Below are positions 1 through 6,063 of a DNA stretch of 11,491 nucleotides, in pieces. Source of the stretch: an uncultured Elusimicrobia bacterium (lineage in GTDB: Bacteria > Elusimicrobiota > Elusimicrobia > UBA1565 > UBA9628). Every line of letters starts with the position of its first letter. The stretch's first letter is position 1. A program made the position numbers and the translations under genes. The stretch lies in assembly GCA_903874575.1 (NCBI GenBank), contig CAIQSZ010000059.1:1-11491 (forward strand). Reading direction: 5' to 3'. The notes beneath the pieces were generated by a model, which did not search any database, was not told the origin of the DNA, and saw nothing but the letters and a program-made list of their open reading frames with translations.

Positions 1-2
1 AC

Positions 3-1244
3 ATGATGGCAATCTTCCTGACCGCGACGCTGGCCGCTCTCCTATCCGTCACCCCTCCGGCCAGCGCCGCCAAGAGCAAGAAGCTCGCACGCAAAACCGA
101 TCCGGTCGCCGAGCAGCTGATGTCCGAGGGCCTGGACAAGCTGCAGCGCCGGGAGTACACCGACGCGATCTCCCGCTTCAACAAGGCCGCGCGCACCCAA
201 CGCAGCGTGTCCGCCTACTTCCTGCTGGGCTGGGCGCATTACCAGAGAGGCTTCAAGCACGGCGCGGTGGAAAACGCCGACCGCGACGACGCCCAGTCCG
301 CCATCGACGCCTACCAGATGGCGCTGGACATGGACCCCGCGCTCTCCGACCTGCCCGACGCCTCCCGCCTGCACTTCAGCATGGCGCTGTGCCAGGAGGC
401 CGTCGAGTCCTACGAGGCCGCCCTGGTCTCGTACAAGAACGCCTTGAAGGCCGCCCCGAACAAGGCCCTGATCCCGCTCCACGCCGCCCGCCTGCGCCTC
501 AAGATGAAGGACGAGGACAAGGCGGTCACCAACCTGGAGATGGCCATGGCCAAGGCCCGCAAGAACGGCCATGAGGGCGCCCTGATCGCCGCCGCCAAGC
601 GCGATCCCGCCTTCTCTCCCCTGCTGGCGAACACGTTGACCCGCCGCACGCTGGGCATCACCAAGAAAGAGGCCGACGACTCCGTGTCCAAGCTCAACGG
701 CATGGTGGCCTCGAATATGGACTTGCGCGGGGAGGAGATGCGCGACGCCGTGCGTGACGCTCCGGCCCGCGCCGCTCCGGCGCAGGATCCGGCCGTGATC
801 GAGAAGATCTCCCGGGGCGATTTGGAGTTCAAGTTCCGCCGCTACCAGAGCGCGATCTCCGCTTACAACGAGGCGCTGGCCCTTGACTCCGAGGTCAAGA
901 CCCTGTCCAACGGACAGATCGCCGGCCTGCATGAGAAGATCGGCACGGCTTACAACAAGACCGGCGCGTCCGAAAAGGCCGTCCGCTTCCTGGTAAAATC
1001 GCTCCAGCAGAACCCGATGAACCCCAGCGCCCACTACCAGCTCGCCCTGGGCTACGCGATGTCGGGCAAGACGACTGCGGCCATGCACGCCTTGAAGGAG
1101 GCGTTCGCCGCCTGCAGCGACCCCGCCGAGTTGCGCCGATTGGTCCTGTTGTCGAAGACCGACGTGGAATTCGAGGCGGTCCGAGACCTCCCGGCCTTCT
1201 CCCAGGCCGTCGCGGACATGTCCGGGCGCATCGCCCTTCGCTGA
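3..1244 (+). CDS. Secreted TPR-repeat protein, possibly 5'-truncated by the window
   Basis: The visible reading frame gives 413 residues. Residues 1-23 form a hydrophobic stretch ending in a small-residue AxA-like site (about PASAA), so this looks like a Sec signal peptide with a periplasmic or surface-exposed mature protein. The stretch lacks the usual positive charge at its very start and only two bases lie upstream, so the real start may be outside the window; ATG at 3 and ATG at 6 are both possible. Helix-turn-helix TPR-type units appear at about 36-66, 70-110, 121-150, 155-185, 265-295, 308-336 and 342-370. The protein seems to have two halves, each ending in a similar short tail (DPAF near 201-204, LPAF near 396-399). 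TPR arrays mediate protein-protein contacts, and no catalytic motif is seen. The next gene is a regulator 50 bp downstream. Specific function is unknown. Confidence 0.85.
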   Translation: MMAIFLTATLAALLSVTPPASAAKSKKLARKTDPVAEQLMSEGLDKLQRREYTDAISRFNKAARTQRSVSAYFLLGWAHYQRGFKHGAVENADRDDAQSAIDAYQMALDMDPALSDLPDASRLHFSMALCQEAVESYEAALVSYKNALKAAPNKALIPLHAARLRLKMKDEDKAVTNLEMAMAKARKNGHEGALIAAAKRDPAFSPLLANTLTRRTLGITKKEADDSVSKLNGMVASNMDLRGEEMRDAVRDAPARAAPAQDPAVIEKISRGDLEFKFRRYQSAISAYNEALALDSEVKTLSNGQIAGLHEKIGTAYNKTGASEKAVRFLVKSLQQNPMNPSAHYQLALGYAMSGKTTAAMHALKEAFAACSDPAELRRLVLLSKTDVEFEAVRDLPAFSQAVADMSGRIALR

Positions 1245-1280
1245 GCGGGCCGCCGGACCGGCTGTCGGGCTCGAAATTGT

Positions 1281-1286
1281 TATCAT
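1281..1286 (+). promoter_or_regulatory. Putative -10 element for the Crp/Fnr gene
   Basis: TATCAT lies 8 nt before ATG 1295 in a short AT-rich patch within GC-rich DNA. No convincing -35 is seen 16-18 nt upstream, so an activator may be needed or the call may be wrong. There is no Shine-Dalgarno sequence before the ATG. The spacing would put the transcript's 5' end at or next to the start codon. Confidence 0.45.
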
Positions 1287-1294
1287 GACGTCCC

Positions 1295-2002
1295 ATGCCC
1301 TACTCTCACCGCAACGCCCCGAACTGCGACTGGTGCCCGTGCAAGAAGAACTGCTTCTACGAACTTCTCGGCAACAAGGACGCGAAGAAGGCCTGGCGCG
1401 AAATGCGCCTGGCACGCGCGTTCAAGCGCGGCGAGGTCGTCTTCCATGAGGGTTCCATGCCCCAAGGCGTCTACGTGGTCTGCACCGGCAAGGTCAAGGT
1501 CTACAAGTCCAGCCGCACCGGCCAGCAGTTGACCACCCGCGTCGAGTCTCCCGGCGACCTGCTGGGCCACATCACGCTCCTCGCCGACGAGGGGCAGTAC
1601 ACCGCGACCGGAGAGGCTCTGGACCCCAGCGTGGTCTCCATGGTGGAGGCCCGCGGCTTCTATGAGTTCCTGGCCACCTTCCCGCAGGCCGCCCACGCGC
1701 TGATGCGCGAGATGGCCCGCGACGTGCGCCGCGGGGAAAACAAGGCCCGCGACATCGCCTTCAAGCCCGCGCGCGGCCGCCTGGCCGACACGCTCCTGCG
1801 CATGATGGTCCCGAAGAAGCCGCATCCCGTCGTGGCCGGCATCAAGCGCCGGGACCTGGCCGAAATGGCGGGCCTTACCATCGAGACCACCGTCCGGCTC
1901 CTCAAGGATTTCGAGGAACGAGAGATCCTGCGCAAAAAAGACAAGGACCTCCTGATCGTGGGCGAGGGCCTCCTGCGCGCCTTGGCGGGCGCGGCCTTCT
2001 AA
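1295..2002 (+). CDS. Crp/Fnr-family transcriptional regulator with N-terminal Cys cluster
   Basis: This 235-residue protein has the Crp/Fnr layout: an N-terminal cysteine patch, a cyclic-nucleotide-binding-type beta roll (about 40-125), a long dimer helix (about 128-158) and a C-terminal winged helix-turn-helix (about 165-225). Cysteines at 11, 14, 16 and 20 form CX2CXCX3C, and a fifth lies at 63. Such a patch suggests an Fe-S or redox sensor, but the spacing differs from E. coli FNR (C20, C23, C29, C122), and no Cys sits at the C122-equivalent place. The beta roll lacks the Arg-Ser pair that binds cAMP phosphate in CRP, so cAMP sensing is unlikely. The recognition helix (about 194-206, LTIETTVRLLKDF) resembles the FNR helix, with Ile196 and Glu197 matching its Val-Glu, but Val200 stands where FNR has the base-contacting Ser. 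It is convergent with the phosphorylase operon, 20 bp away. Targets are not known. Confidence 0.9.
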   Translation: MPYSHRNAPNCDWCPCKKNCFYELLGNKDAKKAWREMRLARAFKRGEVVFHEGSMPQGVYVVCTGKVKVYKSSRTGQQLTTRVESPGDLLGHITLLADEGQYTATGEALDPSVVSMVEARGFYEFLATFPQAAHALMREMARDVRRGENKARDIAFKPARGRLADTLLRMMVPKKPHPVVAGIKRRDLAEMAGLTIETTVRLLKDFEEREILRKKDKDLLIVGEGLLRALAGAAF

Positions 2003-2022
2003 AGCTCCCTACCCCCGCGTCC

Positions 2023-3330
2023 TCACTTCAATACCTCAAGGATGACGGCCGCCCGGCGCGGGGCCTCGGGGCCGATGACCAGCGCGGAACGGTACTCCGC
2101 CTCGCCGGCGTCCAGGCGGGCGGCATCGGCGGCGTGGAGGACGGCGAGAGTCTCGCCGCGGCGCACGCGGTCGCCGACCTTCTTCAGCAGGCAAAGCCCC
2201 GCTCCGTAGTCGAGAGGCTGTTCCTTGCAGACGCGGCCGGCGGCGACAAGCACTCCCGCGCGGCCTATCTTGCGCGCGTCCAGCGCGGCGACGAATCCGG
2301 CCTTCGGCGCGACCACGGCGCGGAAGAGCTTCGCCCTTGGCAGGCGGTCGGGATCATCGATGACGCGGACGTCGCCGCCCTGGGCCTTCACCATGGCGCG
2401 CATCATCTTCAGGCCCGAGCGGTCGGCGATGCGCGCGCGCATCATTTCGGCGCCGCGTTCCGAGGACTTGGCCAGACCGGCCAGCTTCAGCATCCAGCCG
2501 CCGAGAATCAGGACGCACTCCAAATAATCGGGCGCGGTCTGCGCCCCATCGAGAATCTCCAGCGCTTGGCGGACTTCCAGCGCGTTGCCGACATAGCGGC
2601 CGAGCGGCTGCTCCATGGCGGTCAGCACGGCCACGGCGGGCACGCCCAGCCCCTTCGAGGTCTTGACCAGCGCGGCGGCCAGGCCGCGCGCGGAAGCCGC
2701 GTCTTTGAAAACGGCGCCGCGGCCGACCTTCACGTCCAGCACCAGCGCGTCCAACTCCTCGGCGGCCTTCTTCGACAGGATGGATCCGACGATGAGCGGG
2801 AGCGAGGGCACGGTCCCGGTCGCGTCGCGCAGGGCGTACAAGGCGCGGTCGGCGGGCGCCAAGTCGGCGGACTGGCCGAACAGGCAGACGCCCAACGCGC
2901 GCATCTGAGCGCGTATGCGCGGGAGGGGGAGGCTGACCTTGAAGCCGGGGATGGATTCCAGCTTGTCGAGGGTGCCGCCGGTGTGGCCCAGGCCGCGGCC
3001 CGACATCATGGGCACGGCCAAGCCGCAGGCGGCGGCCAAAGGAGCCAGCGCCAAAGACACGCCGTCGCCGACGCCGCCGGTGGAGTGCTTGTCGGCCTTC
3101 GGACGGCCCAGGTCGCCCAAGCCCAAAGTCGCGCCCGAGCGCGCCATCGCGTAAGTCAAAGCCACGGTCTCCGCCTCGTCCATGCCGCGACAGACGACCG
3201 CCATCAGCCACGCGGCCAGCTGATAATCGGGAATCGATCCGGTCGCGGCGCCCTGGGCGACGAAGGCCAGTTCCCGCGGCGTGTGCCGTCCCCCGTCGCG
3301 CTTCTTCGCGATGAGGTCGAGAAAGAGCAT
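2023..3330 (-). CDS. deoA: Thymidine / pyrimidine-nucleoside phosphorylase
   Basis: This cytosolic enzyme cleaves thymidine (and in some relatives uridine) with phosphate to the free base and (deoxy)ribose-1-phosphate. The 435-residue length fits the family (about 433-440). The start at 3330 gives the family-typical N-terminus MLFLDLIAKKRDGG; the reading frame is open further upstream, but that extension would run into the preceding gene and does not resemble the family. Visible motifs are the phosphate site KHSTGGVGD (81-89) and the family signature SGRGLGHTGGTLDKLE (110-125). The residues matching E. coli catalytic His85, Arg171, Ser186 and Lys190 are His82, Arg168, Ser183 and Lys187, all at a constant offset of 3. 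The C-terminal PYNP domain spans about 340-410. It is the second gene of an operon, 11 nt after the purine phosphorylase stop. Whether it prefers thymidine only or accepts uridine cannot be decided from these motifs, so the gene symbol is tentative. Confidence 0.93.
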   Translation of the reverse strand: MLFLDLIAKKRDGGRHTPRELAFVAQGAATGSIPDYQLAAWLMAVVCRGMDEAETVALTYAMARSGATLGLGDLGRPKADKHSTGGVGDGVSLALAPLAAACGLAVPMMSGRGLGHTGGTLDKLESIPGFKVSLPLPRIRAQMRALGVCLFGQSADLAPADRALYALRDATGTVPSLPLIVGSILSKKAAEELDALVLDVKVGRGAVFKDAASARGLAAALVKTSKGLGVPAVAVLTAMEQPLGRYVGNALEVRQALEILDGAQTAPDYLECVLILGGWMLKLAGLAKSSERGAEMMRARIADRSGLKMMRAMVKAQGGDVRVIDDPDRLPRAKLFRAVVAPKAGFVAALDARKIGRAGVLVAAGRVCKEQPLDYGAGLCLLKKVGDRVRRGETLAVLHAADAARLDAGEAEYRSALVIGPEAPRRAAVILEVLK

Positions 3331-3339
3331 GAGGATTAT

Positions 3340-3343
3340 TCCT
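3340..3343 (-). promoter_or_regulatory. Ribosome binding site deciding the start of the thymidine phosphorylase gene
   Basis: On the minus strand AGGA lies 9 nt before ATG 3330 and overlaps the TAG stop of the upstream phosphorylase gene (3344-3342). This supports translational coupling and the start at 3330. Confidence 0.6.
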
Positions 3344-4172
3344 AAACGGCCTTGATCAGATCGCCGAGCACGCCACGCAAGTCGTCGGCCACGCGGTCGC
3401 CCAGCGCCAGCACGTCCGCGTGATTCTGGATGGAACCCGGCAGGCCGGCGGCCATGTTCGAGGTCCACGCCAACGCGCCCACCGCTACGCCCATCTGGCG
3501 CGCTGGGACGACCTCGGGCACCACCGACATCCCCACCACGTCGCCGCCCAGCGCGCGGAAAGCCTTGATCTCGGCCGGGGTTTCATACGACGGTCCGCCC
3601 ACGGCCAGGTACACGCCCGAATGCGCGGCAATCCCGCGCTTGCGGCACGCCGCCAGGATGAGCCGGCTCAAGCGCCTGTCGTAGACCTGTGTCATATCGG
3701 GGAACATGACGCCGAATTCCTTCTCGTGAAACGCCCTCAGCGGATTTCGGCCCATCATATTGATGTGGTCGGCGAGGACGGTGAAGTGGCCGGGCCGAAT
3801 CTTAGGACGCATGGAGCCCACGGCGGCGGTGACGATGAGCGTCTTCAGGCCCAAGCGCTCCAACGCGCGCACGGGCAGGGCGACGGACTCCATCGAGTGG
3901 CCCTCGTAATAGTGAAAACGGCCCTGCATGACGGCCACGTTCTTACCATAGGCGCGTCCCAGGATCAGCTTGCCCGCGTGCCCGGGCACGGTCGCGCGCG
4001 GGAAGCCGGGAATGTCGTCGTAGGCGATGACGCGCGGCCTTTCGAGCGCGGGAACCGCCTTCGCCAGACCGGACCCCAGAATGAAGGCGACGTCGGGGCG
4101 GCAATCGGGGATTTTCTTGCGGATGAAGGCGGCGGCGGCGCGAATCCGGTCGGCGTAGATCTTGGTCTTCAT
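3342..4172 (-). CDS. Purine nucleoside phosphorylase, trimeric PNP/MTAP family
   Basis: This 276-residue cytosolic enzyme is predicted to phosphorolyse purine nucleosides to base plus (deoxy)ribose-1-phosphate. Motifs in order are GSGL (33-36), GHAG (64-67), MQGRFHYYEGHS (82-93), GPSYETPAE (193-201), GMSVVPE (214-220) and SNMAAG (238-243). Against human PNP the residues match Ser33, His64, Arg84, His86, Tyr88, Glu201, Met219, Asn243 and His257 (here Ser34, His65, Arg85, His87, Tyr89, Glu197, Met215, Asn239 and His251). One odd segment is TAAVGSMRPKIRPG (115-128): the usual PNP motif is TNAAGG, and the substituted form looks like the TAxGSLREEIxPG segment of methylthioadenosine phosphorylases. 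The retained Asn239 argues for a PNP-type purine site; MTAP has an Asp near there. Inosine/guanosine is the likely substrate class, with methylthio-nucleosides less likely. It is first in an operon with the pyrimidine phosphorylase gene and divergent from transketolase. Confidence 0.92.
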   Translation of the reverse strand: MKTKIYADRIRAAAAFIRKKIPDCRPDVAFILGSGLAKAVPALERPRVIAYDDIPGFPRATVPGHAGKLILGRAYGKNVAVMQGRFHYYEGHSMESVALPVRALERLGLKTLIVTAAVGSMRPKIRPGHFTVLADHINMMGRNPLRAFHEKEFGVMFPDMTQVYDRRLSRLILAACRKRGIAAHSGVYLAVGGPSYETPAEIKAFRALGGDVVGMSVVPEVVPARQMGVAVGALAWTSNMAAGLPGSIQNHADVLALGDRVADDLRGVLGDLIKAV

Positions 4173-4182
4173 GAATGGACAG

Positions 4183-4188
4183 ATTCTA
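4183..4188 (-). promoter_or_regulatory. Extended -10 promoter element for the nucleoside phosphorylase operon
   Basis: The minus strand reads TGT followed directly by TAGAAT, a TGn-extended -10 box, ending 10 nt before ATG 4172. No good -35 is seen, which is acceptable for extended -10 promoters. No Shine-Dalgarno sequence precedes the ATG. The predicted leader is at most a few nucleotides. Confidence 0.6.
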
Positions 4189-4235
4189 ACACATCGGCTC
4201 GACGACTCCCTGTGGCGCGCGGCGACGCAATTTTC

Positions 4236-4241
4236 TAGAAT
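4236..4241 (+). promoter_or_regulatory. -10 promoter element for the split transketolase operon
   Basis: TAGAAT ends 5 nt before ATG 4247, in an AT-rich patch in the 74-bp divergent region. No clear -35 is seen. There is no Shine-Dalgarno sequence, so the mRNA would begin at or next to the start codon. The same hexamer serves the opposite strand at 4183-4188. Confidence 0.6.
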
Positions 4242-4246
4242 CTCTC

Positions 4247-5077
4247 ATGCCCACCTCGACCCTCCCCGACGTCGATTTAAAGTCCTTGGCGCGCGACATA
4301 CGCGTCGACATTATCCGGATGATCGAGGCGGCCGGCAACGGCCATCCCGGCGGATCGCTCTCGGTCGTCGAAATTTTGGCCGTGCTGTATTGGAAATTCC
4401 TGAAGCACGATCCGAAGAACCCCGCCTGGACGGAGCGGGACCGCTTCATCCTGTCGAAGGGCCACGCCTGCCCCGCGCTGTACGCGGTGATGGCGCGCCG
4501 CGGCTACTTCCCACAGTCCGAGTTGCTCAGCCTGCGCAAGCTGGGCTCGCCGCTGCAAGGCCATCCGGACCGGCTGCGCCTGCCGGGCATCGAGTTTTCG
4601 ACCGGCTCGCTGGGACAGGGGCTGTCGGTCGGCGTGGGCATGGCGCTGGCGGCGAAGATGGACAAGAAGGGCTGGAAGACCTACGTGGTCTTGGGCGACG
4701 GCGAGATGCAGGAGGGCCAGTGCTGGGAGGCCTTTATGTCCGCGCCGAAGTGGAAGCTCGACAACCTGGTCATGATCCTGGACCACAACAACGGACAGAT
4801 CGACGGACCGGTGGACCAGGTGATGAACATCGAACCGCTGACCGATAAATTGAGGGCGTTCAACTGGGAAGTGCAGTCCATCGACGGCCACGATCTCGCG
4901 GCCCTCGAGAAAGCGCTGGAGCGCGCGCAGAAGGCCGACGGCAAGCCTCACGCGATCATCGCCAAGACGATCAAGGGCAAGGGCGTCTCCTTCATGGAGA
5001 ACAACGTCGCCTGGCACGGCAACGCGCCCAAGAAGGAAGACGCGGACAAGGCGGTCAAGGAGATCCTCAATGGCTAA
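4247..5077 (+). CDS. Transketolase, N-terminal (thiamine diphosphate-binding) subunit
   Basis: This 276-residue protein covers only the first (PP) domain of transketolase, as usual for two-subunit transketolases in which the whole enzyme is an N- plus a C-subunit. The enzyme moves two-carbon ketol units between sugar phosphates in the non-oxidative pentose phosphate pathway in the cytosol. The ThDP/Mg2+ motif begins with GDGEMQEGQCWE (150-161) and ends at the Asn pair 181-182. Substrate- or cofactor-site histidines are seen in GNGHPGG (His33), SKGHACPALY (His73) and QGHP (His106); STGSLGQGL (118-126) and the terminal VAWHG (254-258) are further hallmarks. ATG 4247 is preferred because the -10 box lies directly upstream and the N-terminus matches the family. 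The stop overlaps the next gene by 8 nt. All expected ThDP-binding residues appear present. Confidence 0.95.
   Translation: MPTSTLPDVDLKSLARDIRVDIIRMIEAAGNGHPGGSLSVVEILAVLYWKFLKHDPKNPAWTERDRFILSKGHACPALYAVMARRGYFPQSELLSLRKLGSPLQGHPDRLRLPGIEFSTGSLGQGLSVGVGMALAAKMDKKGWKTYVVLGDGEMQEGQCWEAFMSAPKWKLDNLVMILDHNNGQIDGPVDQVMNIEPLTDKLRAFNWEVQSIDGHDLAALEKALERAQKADGKPHAIIAKTIKGKGVSFMENNVAWHGNAPKKEDADKAVKEILNG
5057..5062 (+). promoter_or_regulatory. Shine-Dalgarno sequence of the C-terminal transketolase gene
   Basis: AAGGAG lies 7 nt before ATG 5070, inside the end of the upstream subunit gene. It is a textbook site and contrasts with the missing sites at transcription-unit heads in this window. Confidence 0.8.
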
Positions 5078-6008
5078 GGCGACCCGCGAATCCTTCGGCG
5101 AAACGATCCTGGAACTCGCCGAGTCCAACCCGAATCTCGTCGTACTGGACGCCGACCTCTCAAAATCCACGATGACCCAGGCTTTTCTGAAAAAGTACCC
5201 GGCCCGGCACGTCGAAGTCGGCATCGCCGAGCAGAACATGATCGGCATCGCCGCGGGCCTGGCGCTCTCGGGCAAGGTTCCCGTGCTGGCCAGCTTCGCG
5301 TGCTTCCTCATCGGCCGCCTGGAGACCATCCGAGTCTCCGCGGCGTACAACCAGACGAACATGAAATTGGTCGGCACGCACGCCGGCATCGGCACCGGAG
5401 AGGACGGAACCTCCCAGATGGGCTTGGAGGATGCGTCCGCCATGCGCTCCCTGCCGCACATGACCGTGCTTCAACCCGCCGACGACGTGGAAACGAAGCA
5501 GGCCGTGCGCTGGATGATCGCGCACAAAGGCCCGGTCTATATCCGGCTGACCCGCCAAAAAATGCCCGAGGTCCACGGCGCGGACTATAAGTGGGAGCTG
5601 GGCAAAATAGACACGCTGTGGGAACCCGCCAAAAAGACGGCGAAGTTCCAGGCCACCGTCATCGCGTCGGGCGGCCCCGTGCCTCACGCCGTCGAGGCCG
5701 CCAAGTCGCTGGAAGCCAAGGGCTTCGCGGTCCGCGCGGTCAACGCGTCGTCGCTGGCGCCGTTCGACTCCGCGGCCGTCGCGCGCTTCGCGTCGGATTC
5801 CCAGCGCATCGTGACCGTCGAGGACCACAACGTCAACGGAGCGCTGGGCTCCGCGGTGTGCGAGGCCTTGGCCGAAAGCGGCAAGGCCTGCCCCGTCGTG
5901 CGCCTGGGGATGCGCGACTTCGGCGAGTCCGCTTCGCCGGAGCGGCTCTACGAGAAGTACGGATTCACCGCCCCGGCCATAGCCGAAGCCTGCGTCAAGA
6001 ACCTGTAA
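5070..6008 (+). CDS. Transketolase, C-terminal (Pyr plus C-terminal domain) subunit
   Basis: This 312-residue partner supplies the pyrimidine-binding domain (about 5-170) and the C-terminal Rossmann-like domain (about 185-305) of a two-subunit transketolase. The key catalytic Glu that activates ThDP is Glu54 in GIAEQNM (51-57). The THAGIGTGEDG stretch (102-112) and the preceding segment match family positions that line the active site. RLTRQKMPEV (158-167) leads into the linker, and GMRDFGESASPERLYEKYG (281-299) is a typical C-terminal block. Related families with the same fold are DXS and pyruvate dehydrogenase E1 beta; the adjacency to an N-terminal transketolase gene and the residues above favour transketolase. 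The gene overlaps its partner by 8 nt and has its own strong Shine-Dalgarno site, consistent with balanced subunit production. It ends 55 bp before the envelope cluster with no clear terminator between. Confidence 0.95.
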   Translation: MAKATRESFGETILELAESNPNLVVLDADLSKSTMTQAFLKKYPARHVEVGIAEQNMIGIAAGLALSGKVPVLASFACFLIGRLETIRVSAAYNQTNMKLVGTHAGIGTGEDGTSQMGLEDASAMRSLPHMTVLQPADDVETKQAVRWMIAHKGPVYIRLTRQKMPEVHGADYKWELGKIDTLWEPAKKTAKFQATVIASGGPVPHAVEAAKSLEAKGFAVRAVNASSLAPFDSAAVARFASDSQRIVTVEDHNVNGALGSAVCEALAESGKACPVVRLGMRDFGESASPERLYEKYGFTAPAIAEACVKNL

Positions 6009-6029
6009 ACGCGCGTAACACGACGGGCT

Positions 6030-6057
6030 TGCGGTCGGGCGACGGGCGAGGTATCCT
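6030..6057 (+). promoter_or_regulatory. Sigma70-type promoter for the TonB/TolA-like gene
   Basis: TTGCGG (6030-6035), a 16-nt spacer and TATCCT (6052-6057) lead to ATG 6064 after 6 nt. An 8-bp direct repeat, CGACGGGC, at 6021-6028 and 6040-6047 brackets the -35 region and could be an operator or chance in GC-rich DNA. A weak GAGG (6048-6051) sits 12 nt before the ATG, a poor distance for ribosome binding. Confidence 0.55.
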
Positions 6058-6063
6058 TCGTCG

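Noticed and set aside
1245..1280. GCCGG-A-CCGGC inverted repeat downstream of the first TPR gene, as a terminator
   Set aside because: The two arms are separated by a single base, too short for a hairpin loop, and no T-tract follows.
42..1415. Long open reading frame (457 codons) on the minus strand across the first TPR gene
   Set aside because: Antisense shadow typical of GC-rich DNA. Its product is a low-complexity mix of Gly, Val, Arg and Leu without family motifs, while the plus strand has a signal peptide and TPR units.
2003..2022. Possible shared terminator between the convergent regulator and phosphorylase genes
   Set aside because: The 20 bp hold no inverted repeat and no T-tract on either strand.
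2134..3345. Long open reading frame (403 codons) on the plus strand across the thymidine phosphorylase gene
   Set aside because: The minus strand encodes a full, motif-complete phosphorylase; the plus-strand product is rich in Gln, His, Arg and Gly and resembles no family.
3331..3468. N-terminal extension of the thymidine phosphorylase to position 3468
   Set aside because: The extra 46 residues overlap the upstream phosphorylase gene and are Arg/Gly-rich shadow sequence; the family N-terminus begins at 3330, with AGGA 9 nt before it.
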